64,000 nt of DNA, from assembly GCF_900104445.1 (NCBI RefSeq), contig NZ_FNJI01000024.1, positions 1 through 64,000 on the forward strand, in the 5' to 3' direction. Positions 1-9,500 of this stretch are shown here, one piece after another. A model generated the notes under the pieces. That model did not search any database and was not told where the DNA came from. It was given only the letters and a program-made list of their open reading frames with translations. The position numbers and the translations under genes are program-made. Each line of letters starts with the position of its first letter. Within the stretch, counting starts at the first letter, position 1. The DNA is from Desulforhopalus singaporensis. Its GTDB lineage: Bacteria; Desulfobacterota; Desulfobulbia; Desulfobulbales; Desulfocapsaceae.

Positions 1-150
1 GATCTTGAAGATCTTCAAGTAGACCTGGATGACTGGTTATTACTCTATAATTGGGAGAGGACACACCAGGGAAAGATGTGCTGTGGAAGAACGCCAATAG
101 AAACTCTTGAAGATGGAAAAAAATTGTGGAAGGATAAACAGCTGAACTGA
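1..150 (+). pseudogene. IS transposase, C-terminal end (cut by window edge)
   Basis: An open frame enters from the left edge and ends at the stop at 148-150. The visible 49 residues contain YNWERTHQGKMCCGRTPIET, the kind of tail found after the last catalytic Glu of DDE integrase-core transposases of the IS481/IS3 type. Only the C-terminus is visible, so whether the whole gene is intact cannot be judged. The stop codon lies inside a 20-bp inverted repeat that probably is the IS end. Confidence 0.7.
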
Positions 151-206
151 ATTTGATCTGACAAAAACCCTGTCAAAATTGGTATTTGTCAGATCAAATT
201 CAGTTC
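144..206. repeat. 20-bp perfect inverted repeat at the IS end
   Basis: Positions 144-163 (ending in TGACA) and 187-206 (starting TGTCA) are exact reverse complements, separated by 23 bases. The left arm includes the transposase stop codon. Outward-facing TG...CA ends fit IS terminal repeats, so this could be the right end of one element followed by the left-end sequence of another, or a strong hairpin that ends transposase transcription. There is no clear T-run. Confidence 0.7.
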
Positions 207-677
207 AAATATTTATTTCCCCTCCGCCCTGGCGTCGCGACTCTCTCTAGAAAAACCTTGTCGGCCGACATTCTCGCCACGCATACACTCCACTAACATA
301 CTGCATTTCAGTCACTATTCACCTTTTCACTATTACCTGTCCGGCGTACGGTTCAGTAACGCAAAAGAAACAGAGGTGGTGTCAGCTTTTTTTACAGAGG
401 AGAAAATGTTTTTTTCACTACATGTGAAAAATCTTTTCTGATCGACCAGATAGTGGATCGAGTCAAAATCCTTTTGCGATGACAATTCAGCACTATCAGC
501 TGAACAAGAATGACCGGGTAGACTCTACTATTCCATGGAACGATATTTGCGTTATTATCCACCAAAATATCGTTAGAGATAGCCACTAAACGTAAAAACG
601 ATTATAGTTAGGCTCATCGGATAATGCATATACCGATGAACAGGCTTTAATTTTAACATATGGAAAAGAGGTAAAAA
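207..677. other. Non-coding stretch upstream of the stress-protein genes
   Basis: About 470 bases with no convincing gene. A short minus-strand frame at 392-586 has no recognisable features. The only structure I see is the palindrome at 614-639 just before the usp genes. Confidence 0.5.
614..639. promoter_or_regulatory. Palindrome upstream of usp genes (possible operator)
   Basis: TCATCGG at 614-620 and CCGATGA at 633-639 form a perfect 7-bp inverted repeat with a 12-base AT-rich spacer. It lies 39 bases before the first usp start and just after a TATAGT that could be a -10 element (603-608). The position suggests a repressor site or a 5'-UTR hairpin. The cognate regulator is unknown. Confidence 0.4.
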
Positions 678-1157
678 ATGAAAAACATTAAGAAGGTCAT
701 GGCCTGCGTTGACCTGTCCGATTACTCAAAGATGACTATTGACTATGCGTTGTCACTCGTAAAGGGTATCGACGCAGAGGTATTGCTTCTCAACGTCATC
801 AACAATAAAGATATCGAGGCGGCCCAGATAGCCATACCATATCTGCCGGGTAACCTGACCATAGACAGCTACATAGAAAAAGCAGGAGCTAAACGGGCTA
901 AGGCGATCAACGATCTGGTAAATGAGTTATTTCCCACTACCGAAATGAAAATGCCGATTCTTATCCGGGCAGGAGTTCCTTACAAGGAGATACTGAGGGC
1001 TGTCGACAAAGAGAAAGTAGATGTCGTAGTTCTCGGCAACAAGGGAAAGACCAACCTTCTTGGTACCCTGCATGGATCCCACGGGGAAAAGGTTTTTAGA
1101 CATTCTCCGGTCCCTGTTCTCAGCGTCAGGGATCGAAAAATGTTCGGCAGGAAATAA
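678..1157 (+). CDS. Universal stress protein, UspA family
   Basis: A 159-residue single-domain UspA protein, cytoplasmic and probably dimeric. The ATP-binding signature G-x2-G-x9-G-S is complete (G120, G123, G133, S134), followed by the usual VFRHSPVPVL strand, so it should be of the nucleotide-binding type. The N-terminal KKVMACVDLSDYS is the typical first strand and loop. The start has GAGG upstream. It is followed after 15 bases by a second, diverged UspA gene, so the two likely form an operon. Such pairs usually respond to starvation or redox stress. The target here is unknown. Confidence 0.93.
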   Translation: MKNIKKVMACVDLSDYSKMTIDYALSLVKGIDAEVLLLNVINNKDIEAAQIAIPYLPGNLTIDSYIEKAGAKRAKAINDLVNELFPTTEMKMPILIRAGVPYKEILRAVDKEKVDVVVLGNKGKTNLLGTLHGSHGEKVFRHSPVPVLSVRDRKMFGRK

Positions 1158-1172
1158 TTAGGAGGAATAATA

Positions 1173-1655
1173 ATGGGAGCTATTACGCGTGTTGCAGTTG
1201 CTGTGAATTTTGCCGATTATAGTGCGGAGCTTATGGAATACGTCGGAGATATAGCCGAACGTAACTCTGCAGAACTTCTGGCCATAAATGTAATTGATAA
1301 ACGGCAGATCGAACATCTGAGAACTGTATGCGAGGATGAAGATCTGAAATCACTTACCATAGGGGCTTCATTTTCGGTGGAGAACTATGTCGAAGACGAA
1401 ACAAAATCCCGCATGAAGCGGATTGAAGATCTTTTCCACAAAACGGTTCCGGCAAAGGTTGATACCAGGGCGATTATCCGCATGGGCATCCCCTTCGAAC
1501 AGATCCTGAAAGTGGTGGAAGAGGAGAATATTGACATGGTCGTCATAAACTCGAGAGGCAGAAGCACGTTCCAGGATTTCATGTACGGGACCGCCTCGGA
1601 AAAAATTTTCCGGCACTGTCCTGTTCCGGTGCTCAGCTTGAATCTGGATAAATAA
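1173..1655 (+). CDS. Universal stress protein, UspA family (second copy)
   Basis: A 160-residue UspA protein with a perfect AGGAGG-like ribosome site. The C-terminal nucleotide-binding signature is altered: the first Gly is Asn126 (N-SR-G129-x9-G139-T140), while the rest is kept. ATP binding is therefore likely but less certain than in the neighbour. It shares the architecture of the upstream gene but is clearly diverged, so the pair is an old tandem duplication or a heterodimer pair. Confidence 0.92.
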   Translation: MGAITRVAVAVNFADYSAELMEYVGDIAERNSAELLAINVIDKRQIEHLRTVCEDEDLKSLTIGASFSVENYVEDETKSRMKRIEDLFHKTVPAKVDTRAIIRMGIPFEQILKVVEEENIDMVVINSRGRSTFQDFMYGTASEKIFRHCPVPVLSLNLDK

Positions 1656-1682
1656 TAAGAAACAAAGAATTATTGAACCACT

Positions 1683-1730
1683 TTACCTGATTCAGGCAGC
1701 ACCTGGCATAATAGGGTTGGAATCAGGTAA
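1683..1730. repeat. 11-bp inverted repeat downstream of usp operon
   Basis: TTACCTGATTC (1683-1693) and GAATCAGGTAA (1720-1730) are exact reverse complements around a 26-base loop, between the convergent usp and acyl-CoA synthetase genes. No T-run follows on either strand, so it is not a classical rho-independent terminator. It may still protect 3' ends. Confidence 0.45.
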
Positions 1731-1904
1731 GGTGCGCTCTCACATGGCAACATGTTTATCAATAGTCCCAATATTTCGTTGTCCCTGTTCGTCTGGACCA
1801 TTGCCCGAACGCCGCTTTTATCAGCACACACAGGGTGTGGTATATAAAAAAAAATCAAGATCCATCGATCTTTATAGCGTGCTCCTTTCAACTCGCGGTA
1901 AGCA

Positions 1905-4118
1905 CTATCTGCTCGCATGGAGCAGTATTCGGACATCCACGATGCTAAGGCCCTGTCCATGAACTATCACCGGGTTGAGGTCCATTTCGCGAATTTCCGG
2001 ATAGGCTTCCATCACCTCGGAGCAAATCAACAGCAGGTTTTCGATGGCTTTCCGGTCTCTAGGAGCCTGACCGCGGACCCCTCGAAGAATTGGAAAAGAT
2101 TTTGTTTCTTCTATCATTTTTTTTGCCGAGCGCCGGGAAATCGGTACAACTCTAAAGGCGACGTCGTGGAGAATTTCAACCATTATGCCGCCAAGCCCAT
2201 ACATAATTATTGGACCGAATTGTTCGTCGGTTTTCGTGCCTATAATAACCTCCAGACCCGGCTCGGCCATGGGGGAGACGAGGATCCCCCTGATATCGGC
2301 GTCCGGCACATAATTCTTCGAATTCCTCATAATCGCAGCAAAAGCCCCGCGGACATCCTCTTCAGTGCGAATGTCCAGACGTACCCCTTTGACGTCGCTT
2401 TTATGGATAATGTCCGGAGAGACCACTTTCATGGCTACGGGCTTGCCTATTTTTCTGAAAAAACCGGCAGCCTCCTCCTCACTGGTTGCCAGGTAGCCAT
2501 TTCCATTATTCCCCGTTTTTTCAACAAAGGACTGATGCGGTTTCACCACCGGTCGGCCTGACTTGTCCTTGAAGAGAGCCATAGCGCCATGCAGGGCAAG
2601 GAGTTCCAGACCTTCAGTTTCCAGAAGAGAATCACGTCCATCCTCCAGCGCACCTGTGATTATTTTTACTCCGGCCGATTTTCGTTTATGTTCAGGATTG
2701 AGAATAAAATTCGTTTTGGCACGATATGCGCCCAGGTACCGGCCATATTCCCCCAGCGCACCGATACATCTGCAGGCCACATCAATGGAGTCGTAGACCG
2801 GGATATTATAGTAGCGAAGCAGGTGTAGAGAATGGGGTTTTTCATAGCTGTAGAGACTGTGGACCACGATTGGTTTTTTTCGACTGACGACAAGTTTGCC
2901 CATCTGATGGGCCGCATCTTCTTCCTGCAGGGCAAGAGATTCCGCAAACCGGATGCCATAGCCACCAAATAATCCCACAAGCAGCAGACCACCCACATGG
3001 GGATCGTTGAGGATAATTCGCGCACAGTCAGCAAACAACGTCGGCTCCGCATCGGTTCCTCCCGCAACATCCACAGGATTACGAACGGTAGCAGCCGGCG
3101 GGAGAATCTTTCTCAGGTTGTTCTGGGTGTGTTCGGTCAACTCGGGAATGGTCAGGCCAAGATCTGTTAAAAGGTCGGCTGCGATTGTGGCATGCCCCCC
3201 ACCGTCAGCCAAAATGGCGATGCGGTCGTTTTTGATGGGGGGCAGGCAGGAAAGCGTTTCCGCAACAGAAAAAAGCTCGTCCGCATTGTCCACCACGCAA
3301 ATACCTGCCCGCGCAAAAGTTGTGGAGGCTACCTCGGATATTCCCGCCATGGCGCCGGTATGGGAGCCGGCGGCTTTTCTCCCGGTCGCTGAGCGACCGC
3401 TTTTCAGCAGGATAACCGGTTTCTGGCGGGTCGTCTTGTATGCCTCTTGCAGAAACTCACGGCCCTGGCGCATCCCCTCCACATACATCAGGATTGCCGC
3501 CGTCTCCGGATCATTCTTGAAGAACCTCAGATATTCGTGAAATTTTATATCGACCTCATTGCCGACGCCGACATAATAGGAAAACCCCCGCTGGCTCTTG
3601 ATCTTTGCCTCCGTGATCAGACTGAGCGCCATATTGCCACTTTGTGAAATAAGGGCAATATCCCCTCGCGGTGCATCTTTTAACCCCACGAGGTTCAGAT
3701 TGCTCTTCAGATTCATCATGCCTGAGGTGTTCGGCCCAACCAGTCTGACGTTGTTGTTCCGGGCGGTCTCCAGCAGCCGGGTCTCCAGTTCTATGCCTTT
3801 AGCGCCGGTCTCCCCGAATCCGCCGGCGATAGCGACAACACCGGCAATCCCTTTTCGACCGCAGGCTTCGAGGATGTCTGGTACCGTGGCGGCAGGGGTG
3901 GTGACCAGGGCCACATCCACCGAATCCGGTATGCTATCGACATCGGGGTAGCAGCGGAGCCCAAGAATGCGTTTTTCCTTCGGGTTGACGGGATAAATAG
4001 CCCCCTCGAACTCTTCCTCCAGAAGGATTTTAATGGCCTGGTAGCCACGTTTGGTCAGATTGCGGGAGGCACCGATGATGGCCACAGATTCTGCATTGAA
4101 TATTTTATCAAGACTCAT
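1905..4118 (-). CDS. Acyl-CoA synthetase (ADP-forming), acetate-CoA ligase type
   Basis: A 737-residue fused alpha-beta NDP-forming acyl-CoA synthetase. It interconverts an acyl-CoA plus ADP and phosphate with the free acid plus CoA and ATP. Order of domains: CoA-binding Rossmann fold (AIIGASRN near residue 14), succinyl-CoA-ligase-like domain (ISQSGNMA at 158-165), the phospho-His loop GSHTGA with His253, then a C-terminal ATP-grasp part with HKSDVKGVRLD. I chose the ATG at 4118, preceded by AAAGGGGAG, over an upstream start with no homology. It overlaps the end of the enoyl-CoA hydratase gene by 11 bases, so the two are translationally coupled. Together they suggest acid/CoA-ester metabolism such as fermentation or degradation of aromatic or fatty acids. 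Substrate unknown. Confidence 0.93.
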   Translation of the reverse strand: MSLDKIFNAESVAIIGASRNLTKRGYQAIKILLEEEFEGAIYPVNPKEKRILGLRCYPDVDSIPDSVDVALVTTPAATVPDILEACGRKGIAGVVAIAGGFGETGAKGIELETRLLETARNNNVRLVGPNTSGMMNLKSNLNLVGLKDAPRGDIALISQSGNMALSLITEAKIKSQRGFSYYVGVGNEVDIKFHEYLRFFKNDPETAAILMYVEGMRQGREFLQEAYKTTRQKPVILLKSGRSATGRKAAGSHTGAMAGISEVASTTFARAGICVVDNADELFSVAETLSCLPPIKNDRIAILADGGGHATIAADLLTDLGLTIPELTEHTQNNLRKILPPAATVRNPVDVAGGTDAEPTLFADCARIILNDPHVGGLLLVGLFGGYGIRFAESLALQEEDAAHQMGKLVVSRKKPIVVHSLYSYEKPHSLHLLRYYNIPVYDSIDVACRCIGALGEYGRYLGAYRAKTNFILNPEHKRKSAGVKIITGALEDGRDSLLETEGLELLALHGAMALFKDKSGRPVVKPHQSFVEKTGNNGNGYLATSEEEAAGFFRKIGKPVAMKVVSPDIIHKSDVKGVRLDIRTEEDVRGAFAAIMRNSKNYVPDADIRGILVSPMAEPGLEVIIGTKTDEQFGPIIMYGLGGIMVEILHDVAFRVVPISRRSAKKMIEETKSFPILRGVRGQAPRDRKAIENLLLICSEVMEAYPEIREMDLNPVIVHGQGLSIVDVRILLHASR

Positions 4119-4896
4119 AATCGGACTCCCCTTTCTTCCTGTTTGCAAAAGCCTGCAGGGAGTCGATTCGCTCCCGGGTGGAAACACAGGCAAGACACGC
4201 CTCGATTTCGAAATCCATCAGGGTCTCCAGACTGGCGTCACCGGATGCCATCTGCAGTCCTTTTTTTATCATACTGATCGAAAAAGAGCTGTTTTTCGCG
4301 ATTTTTTCCGCCATGGCCATAGCTTCCGGCATGAGGTCTGCCAGCGGCACCGCCTTATTCACCAGTCCGATGTCATGGGCTTCACGTCCGGAAATGTATT
4401 CCGCTGTAAATAAAAGTTCCTTCGCCTTTCCCGGCCCCACCAGCTGTGAGAGAAGCCTGAAGGCACCGCCGGTAACGGATGAGCTGACGCGTGCTTCGGG
4501 GGATCCGATCTGCGCATCTTCAGCGGCGATACGAATATCGCACGCCAGGGCAAGCTCGTAACCGGAGCCGAGAGCATAGCCGTTGATGGCTGCAATAATC
4601 GGTTTTTCAAAACGGAGAATACGCCGGGTTGTTTCCTGGAGCCGGACTAGGTAAGCCCTATATGTCGCAAGATCACGGTCCTTGGATTCCTTGAGGTCGG
4701 CCCCGGTGGAAAAGGCTCTGCCAGCACCGGTAAGTATCACCGTTTTTACGTCTTGATCGTCTGCTGCTTTTTTGAGGGCTTGTTCCAGCTCGATCCACAG
4801 CAATCTATTCATCGCATTGAGCACACCAGGACGGTTCAGGGTAATGATTGCCAAGGGATGAGGGGTTTCATAGACAATGCAAGTATACTCAGGCAT
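4108..4896 (-). CDS. Enoyl-CoA hydratase/isomerase (crotonase) family protein
   Basis: A 262-residue crotonase. The oxyanion-hole segment GAGRAFSTGADLKE and the core AINGYALGSGYELALACD are present. Both catalytic glutamates of true hydratases appear to be kept, Glu114 and Glu134, exactly 20 apart as in FadB (E119/E139). Hydration of a 2-enoyl-CoA is therefore likely. It is the first gene of a two-gene operon with the ADP-forming acyl-CoA synthetase, and GAGGAGG lies before the ATG. The acyl chain it acts on cannot be told from sequence. Confidence 0.92.
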   Translation of the reverse strand: MPEYTCIVYETPHPLAIITLNRPGVLNAMNRLLWIELEQALKKAADDQDVKTVILTGAGRAFSTGADLKESKDRDLATYRAYLVRLQETTRRILRFEKPIIAAINGYALGSGYELALACDIRIAAEDAQIGSPEARVSSSVTGGAFRLLSQLVGPGKAKELLFTAEYISGREAHDIGLVNKAVPLADLMPEAMAMAEKIAKNSSFSISMIKKGLQMASGDASLETLMDFEIEACLACVSTRERIDSLQAFANRKKGESDYES

Positions 4897-5723
4897 GGCT
4901 CCTCCTCTTCAGTGTTGAGCCTCCCTGCAAAATAATCTTCCCGGAGTCTCGCCTGCTTCTCTACCGGTCAGGATTCTGATTCTGCGTCATGCAAAAAATT
5001 TTATCTTGAAAGCTAAAGGTGCGTAGATGTTTGCGGTAAACTTTTTCTCATTATTTGATATTGCACCCAAACTCTCATTTTGCAGAAGGCTCGATTGGTA
5101 TTGAAAATAGTGCAGGCAGCTGGCCCTGACGACCTCAGGCCTATAAAAAAATGCTAACAAATTTGTGAGGAATTACCAGAAAAATATCGAAAATCCTGTC
5201 ACGGCAACGCCAGGGGAGCTAAATCAGTCACTTGCCAACAAATACCTCTGAAAAACGAAAGCCTTCATAACAAACTGTTCAACCTGAAAAAATCTGACCG
5301 AATCACAAAGGTTCCTTTCGAGAAATGAAACCCAGGCAGGATCAATGAAGCTTAACCATCGTACCCACAAGTCTGTTTAAAACAACCTGCGCAATTCATG
5401 ATAGTTCGAAAAGGTATCGAACACAGATGAAAAAGGGGAATAATCGAGCTGCTCTAAAACCTTGTCCGGCACATGACTGTTTAGTGCGCCGAATCCTGTT
5501 CATGCACCTATGTGTTAAATATCAACCTGGGGTTATTTTATGTAAGTATTCAACAATTCAATAAATTCTCTAAAAAACAAGGAACGAGCGGGCAAACACA
5601 CCACAATGTGGCATTGTGGATTTTTCTGTTTTTTAATAAAGTTACTGTGGTTTTGGTATATAGAGATTTCTGGAGAGTTATTTTTTTGCAAATGTTATCA
5701 CTCAAGAGAGGGGGGGTACAACA
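4897..5723. other. Non-coding stretch, AT-rich towards the right
   Basis: About 830 bases with only short unconvincing frames. The left end must hold the promoter of the hydratase/synthetase operon. The right end is AT-rich and ends with a strong purine-rich ribosome site (GAGAGGGGGGG) for the secreted protein at 5724. I see no homology to a transposase or other decayed gene. Confidence 0.45.
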
Positions 5724-6248
5724 ATGGCAAAATTGAAAAATGCTGGAAGAAGGAAAGTTGTAAAGCAGATGGTTGGTGGGCTTACAGGCTTGGCTGCATA
5801 CCAAATGCTGCCCGTTAATTGGGACAAGCCTATAGTTGAACAGATTTTCCTGCCGGCTCACGCTGCTTGCAGTGGTGTGGCCGAGTATTTTGGCACAGAG
5901 CTGCCTAACGGCCGGACAGGGGGGCCAGAGGAAGGCCCGGCAACAAATGATTTCCACGTGGTAATAACCGGTGATATGGCAACTGTCAGGTTTACCACCA
6001 CATACAGGGATGCGATATTCCAGGTTAACAATGTGCCGCTGGGATGCCCGGGAGCAAGTGTCTCTGTCCCGCCGACAACAGAAGGCTGTTGGGAGCCTAG
6101 CGAAGGTCAAGGTCCGCAAACACTGCAGATCCTTTCAATAAGCCAGACAGAAATTGTTATTAAAGTCACAGGGTCAAATCCGGGCAGCGAATGGCAAGTG
6201 TCGGTACCTCCTGGCACCGGCTCATTGGCATTGACAGGTTGTGACTGA
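5724..6248 (+). CDS. Small secreted protein with RR leader and W-x2-P...LPAHA motif
   Basis: A 174-residue protein of unknown function. The N-terminus has a twin-arginine-like start (RRKVVKQ, residues 9-15), a short mildly hydrophobic stretch, then NWDKPIVEQIFLPAHAA (32-48) ending in an apparent signal-peptidase site AHA-A. I recognise this W-x2-P...LPAHA layout as recurring at the N-terminus of small exported proteins. The mature part (about 127 residues) is beta-rich, contains four Cys and looks like a single compact domain. It stands alone between two non-coding stretches. Function not assigned. Confidence 0.75.
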   Translation: MAKLKNAGRRKVVKQMVGGLTGLAAYQMLPVNWDKPIVEQIFLPAHAACSGVAEYFGTELPNGRTGGPEEGPATNDFHVVITGDMATVRFTTTYRDAIFQVNNVPLGCPGASVSVPPTTEGCWEPSEGQGPQTLQILSISQTEIVIKVTGSNPGSEWQVSVPPGTGSLALTGCD

Positions 6249-6824
6249 TCGCAGCTATTCTGGTTAAAATTCATTCAAACAATATGTAATTGCACAGATA
6301 GTCCACAAATCTCAAAGGAGTGAGGTCGATCCTTTTGGCAGACACCGAGACCTTTTATTGTGTTTGGCGCAGTGAAAAATTGTCCTGCATAGGCTGCTGT
6401 TGATAGGTATTTCCGTTATCTCTATCTCCAGCGGTCTATACAGAAATTTTCAATGCACTCTGCGGTCGCTGCATCACCTCACTCCTGACAGTACGCGAGG
6501 ATAATAGTTCAACTCGCTCCCCCAGTATTTTCACAAAGCTTTTAGTTGGGTATCGGAGCAGACCTGCGACGACACGACAAGGCCCGGAAAAACAATTGTC
6601 GAGTTCTGATCGCGATACTCCACTCCAAGGCGCGACACTGGCTCTAAAAGCGCAGTCATAGTGGTATTTATCGTGAACTTGAGCTCAATCTTCGCGTTAG
6701 CCTGAAAAATCGGTTGAAAAAAGTATACCAAGTCCGTTGGCAGTCCCGGCAAGTCATGTGTGTGTGAGGTTACAAGGTTATATCGAAACTTGCCCGTTCA
6801 CGCTGTTAGATTAGATCTGAATTG
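6249..6824. other. Stretch without a convincing gene
   Basis: About 575 bases. A 73-codon minus-strand frame at 6531-6752 has protein-like composition but no ribosome site and no recognisable family. It could be a decayed fragment. Otherwise nothing seen. Confidence 0.4.
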
Positions 6825-7238
6825 CTACCTGAGCAAGAGGTGTCGCCTCCAGATAAGCTTTGTCTGGTAGCAATTACCTGACTGAGTTGTTTCACGCTCA
6901 GTCGTAAGTTCTATTTCATCTTCACTGAGAAATTTCAAATAACGTACAAAGGTAGTGCCAATTTTCTTCGGGGCCGAACAGAACTCGATATAATGGCTTA
7001 CCTTGTTTCCATTGATCTCCCAACGCCCGGCGTAAGCAAAAAATCGGTCGGATTCTTCCACTGCATTCTTTCCGGTTCGCGCCCAATCCGGCTCCATCAA
7101 AAAAGCCGACATATGACCATCGCTGGTGTACTGAATTTGTCCAGATGGTGGATCGCCAAAAGTTTTCGATATAACATCGTTTCGAGACTGGATTGACGAA
7201 ATAAGCGACCATGCACCAATAAGTTTCTCTGTATTCAT
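6825..7238 (-). CDS. Lipocalin-like domain protein
   Basis: A 137-residue protein starting MNTEKLIGAWSLISS and continuing GQIQYTSDGHMSAFL and FAYAGRWEINGNKVSHYIE. This is the pattern of the small lipocalin-like family (Lipocalin_5 type) in which an 8-strand barrel binds a hydrophobic ligand. No signal peptide is seen, so it is probably cytoplasmic. I chose the ATG at 7238, which has GAGG seven bases upstream. The frame continues 13 codons further up without homology. Ligand and role unknown. Confidence 0.75.
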   Translation of the reverse strand: MNTEKLIGAWSLISSIQSRNDVISKTFGDPPSGQIQYTSDGHMSAFLMEPDWARTGKNAVEESDRFFAYAGRWEINGNKVSHYIEFCSAPKKIGTTFVRYLKFLSEDEIELTTERETTQSGNCYQTKLIWRRHLLLR

Positions 7239-7534
7239 AGTTTTCCTCGTTCTTCTTGCGCCTGGAGCAACGAGCATCTTTTCATACGCTTCACCAGGTG
7301 TCTTTCATGTTGCCTTCAATGCGGCCAGTACTGATTATGCCAGCATAAAAAGATACTGCATAATCGTTGACTGTGCTTCACTTATTGAGACATAAACATA
7401 TCGGGTATTGCTGATTGAATGAACAAGGAAAATTCGGATACTGAAGGCTGGAGCGCTAGATAAGAGGAAAGCCGAAATCAATCACCGTCAGTCAACCTTC
7501 AAGGGAAGTTGTTGTGGAAGCTACCTGCAGGACA

Positions 7535-9093
7535 TCACTTTCTTCTCAATACCTTTCCGGAACGGCTGTTCATTCTCCTGCCGCGGCTGTAAACAAGCAG
7601 TCCGTTCACCATGACATATTCAAAACCGTCCGCATAGACGATCGGATTGACTACAGAGCTATTGTCCCTAACCTTTTCCAGGTCGAAAATGGTTACGTCG
7701 GCAGCAAACCCCGGTATGAGGCGGCCTCGATCGCTCAATCCGATCCTGGACGCCGGCAGGCCGGTTATCCTGCGGATTCCTTCCTCAAGGCTCAGCACTT
7801 TTTCGTCACGAAGATAATGACCAATAAATTTTGCGCCCCAGTTGTAACCAAGAATACCTCCCAGTCGTATTTCCTTAAGAGCACCGTCGTTGGCCAAAGC
7901 CATAGTGTCCGATTCCACTGCACATAGAGGAAACTCTGCAGGACCAATCGGTTATCCGCTTCCGAAAATCCTTCACCGGTGAGAAAGACCCCTTGATAAC
8001 CATCACCATCTTCTAAAATGAGATCAAACACCACATCCCACCCGGTGGTTTTTCGTTTTCTGGCAATTTCGTCAATCGTCATCCCGCACTTATCGGCGTT
8101 TGCCGAACTGGCCAGAAGCCGAATCTTGTCCCATTTTTCATCTACCGCCAATTTCCATATCGGAAGTGGATTTTTCTTGAGTCTTTCCCTTCCTTTAGTC
8201 GATTTCATCTGAGCAAACAGTTGGTCTTTGGCAAGTGCAGAGGACCAGGACGGCAGCAAGGCTGTTGCATTCGTATGATTCCAGTTGGTCGGCATCATAT
8301 CCATGGCAACATCAACTCCCTCCTCCCGGGTCCATTCTATCATCTGGACAGTGTTGCGCATGGCATGTTCCGGTCTGCCATATTTGGGAGTTATATGGGA
8401 AATCTGCAGTCGCACCCCGGTTTTCCTGGCCACATCAAGCGCTTCCCGAAAGCCGACCAGGTACCGGCTGTCGCGATTGCGGGAATGAGTCGCATAGAAC
8501 CCATCCGCCCTGGCTACCACACCGCACAGAGCCGCTATCTCGTCATAATTTGCCATCTTGCCCGGATTGTACTCCAGACCGGTTGTCAAACCAAAAGCGC
8601 CCTCTTCAAGCGACTGTTCCAGAAGCTTTACCCATAGCATGTATTTCCGAATCCGTGGCAAGCCGCGGCTCATGCAGCCCCATCACCGCTTCCCGCAGCG
8701 CTTTGTGGCCCACCATGCCGACCACATTGGTCGCAATTCCGGCATGATCCATAACCTCCAGCAATTGAGCGTAGCTGTTCTAATTCCCCAGATCCGGCAC
8801 ACCTACCTGCTGAAACATCGCCTTGCGGCTTGCATCGGTACAGGCGCCAGACTGGAACCGCACTGGCCAATCACCTCGGTGGTGACTCCCTGCCGGATCT
8901 GATTTTCCGCACGGGGATCGACCAGGAGGGTAAAATCCGAATGGGTGTGGATATCTATAAAACCCGGGGCCACATACAGACCGGGGGCATCAATTGTCTG
9001 CACTGTCTCGCAGTTTTCAATATTGCCTATGACCGAAATCCGCCTGTTTCCAAAGATTGCTCGCCTTGATGATTATCTCTCCTGAAACCATTT
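7535..9093 (-). pseudogene. D-aminoacylase / N-acyl-D-amino-acid deacylase, multiply frameshifted
   Basis: Read leftwards, pieces of one amidohydrolase of about 510 residues lie in order but in different frames. Near 9000 is the N-terminal GLYVAPGFIDIHTHSDFTLL with the metal-binding HTH and ending in IGQCGSS. Around 8770-8640 is AGIATNVVGMVGHKALREA. From 8650 to 7930 comes EEGAFGLTTGLEYNPG and onward. At 7918-7535 is the C-terminal MALANDGALKE...GFAADVTIFDLEKV. There is a frame break near the start, others near 8800, 8650 and 7920, and an in-frame stop near 8785. These enzymes release free D-amino acids from N-acyl-D-amino acids. The gene is clearly dead. Confidence 0.88.
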
Positions 9094-9105
9094 ACAAAAT
9101 CTCTG

Positions 9106-9500
9106 TTACCACTCCCCACAACAGTCCTCTCCTGGCAGACAGTATAAGATAAAACTCAGAGGAAGCATAAAGATGCTGAATACGTTCATCATGCCTACCC
9201 CGAAAGCTACCGGCGTTTTAAAATCGGGGTCGGAAATCCGCAGCAGCATAAGTAAGCTGGCGGCAGTACCCAGTACCCGTCAATGTTCCAAACATGGCCA
9301 GCAGACGTTCGAGACCGTAAGTTTCCAGCCGCCGGCCCAAATAGACAATGAAAAAGAATATCAGCGTGGCAGCGGCTACGCATATAAGCAGGATGGAAAC
9401 CAGGGAGGCTCGGATAGTAACACCTTGATCACCATCAGCGTCGCCACCAGCAGGTAATCGACCGCCACCCCGGTGATACACCGCTGAACAATTGACGGCC
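9106..9500 (-). pseudogene. GltS-type sodium/glutamate symporter, C-terminal remnant
   Basis: The last quarter of a GltS-family Na+/glutamate carrier is recognisable in three frames: ITGVAVDYLLVATLMVIKV, then FFIVYLGRRLETYGLERLLA with FGTLTGTG, then DPDFKTPVAFGVGMMNVFSI and a stop at 9106-9108. At least two frameshifts are needed. The N-terminal three quarters are absent, and the break is next to a truncated IclR gene of opposite direction. It would have been in one operon with the D-aminoacylase downstream, suggesting former use of (N-acyl) D-glutamate or similar. Confidence 0.8.

Noticed and set aside
392-586. 64-codon minus-strand frame before the usp genes
   Set aside because: Composition unlike the neighbours, no ribosome site.
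5550-6119. 189-codon minus-strand frame opposite the secreted protein
   Set aside because: Antisense to a gene with signal peptide and a strong ribosome site; Cys-rich translation without domain.
6531-6752. 73-codon minus-strand frame with protein-like composition
   Set aside because: No ribosome site or recognisable domain; at best a gene fragment.
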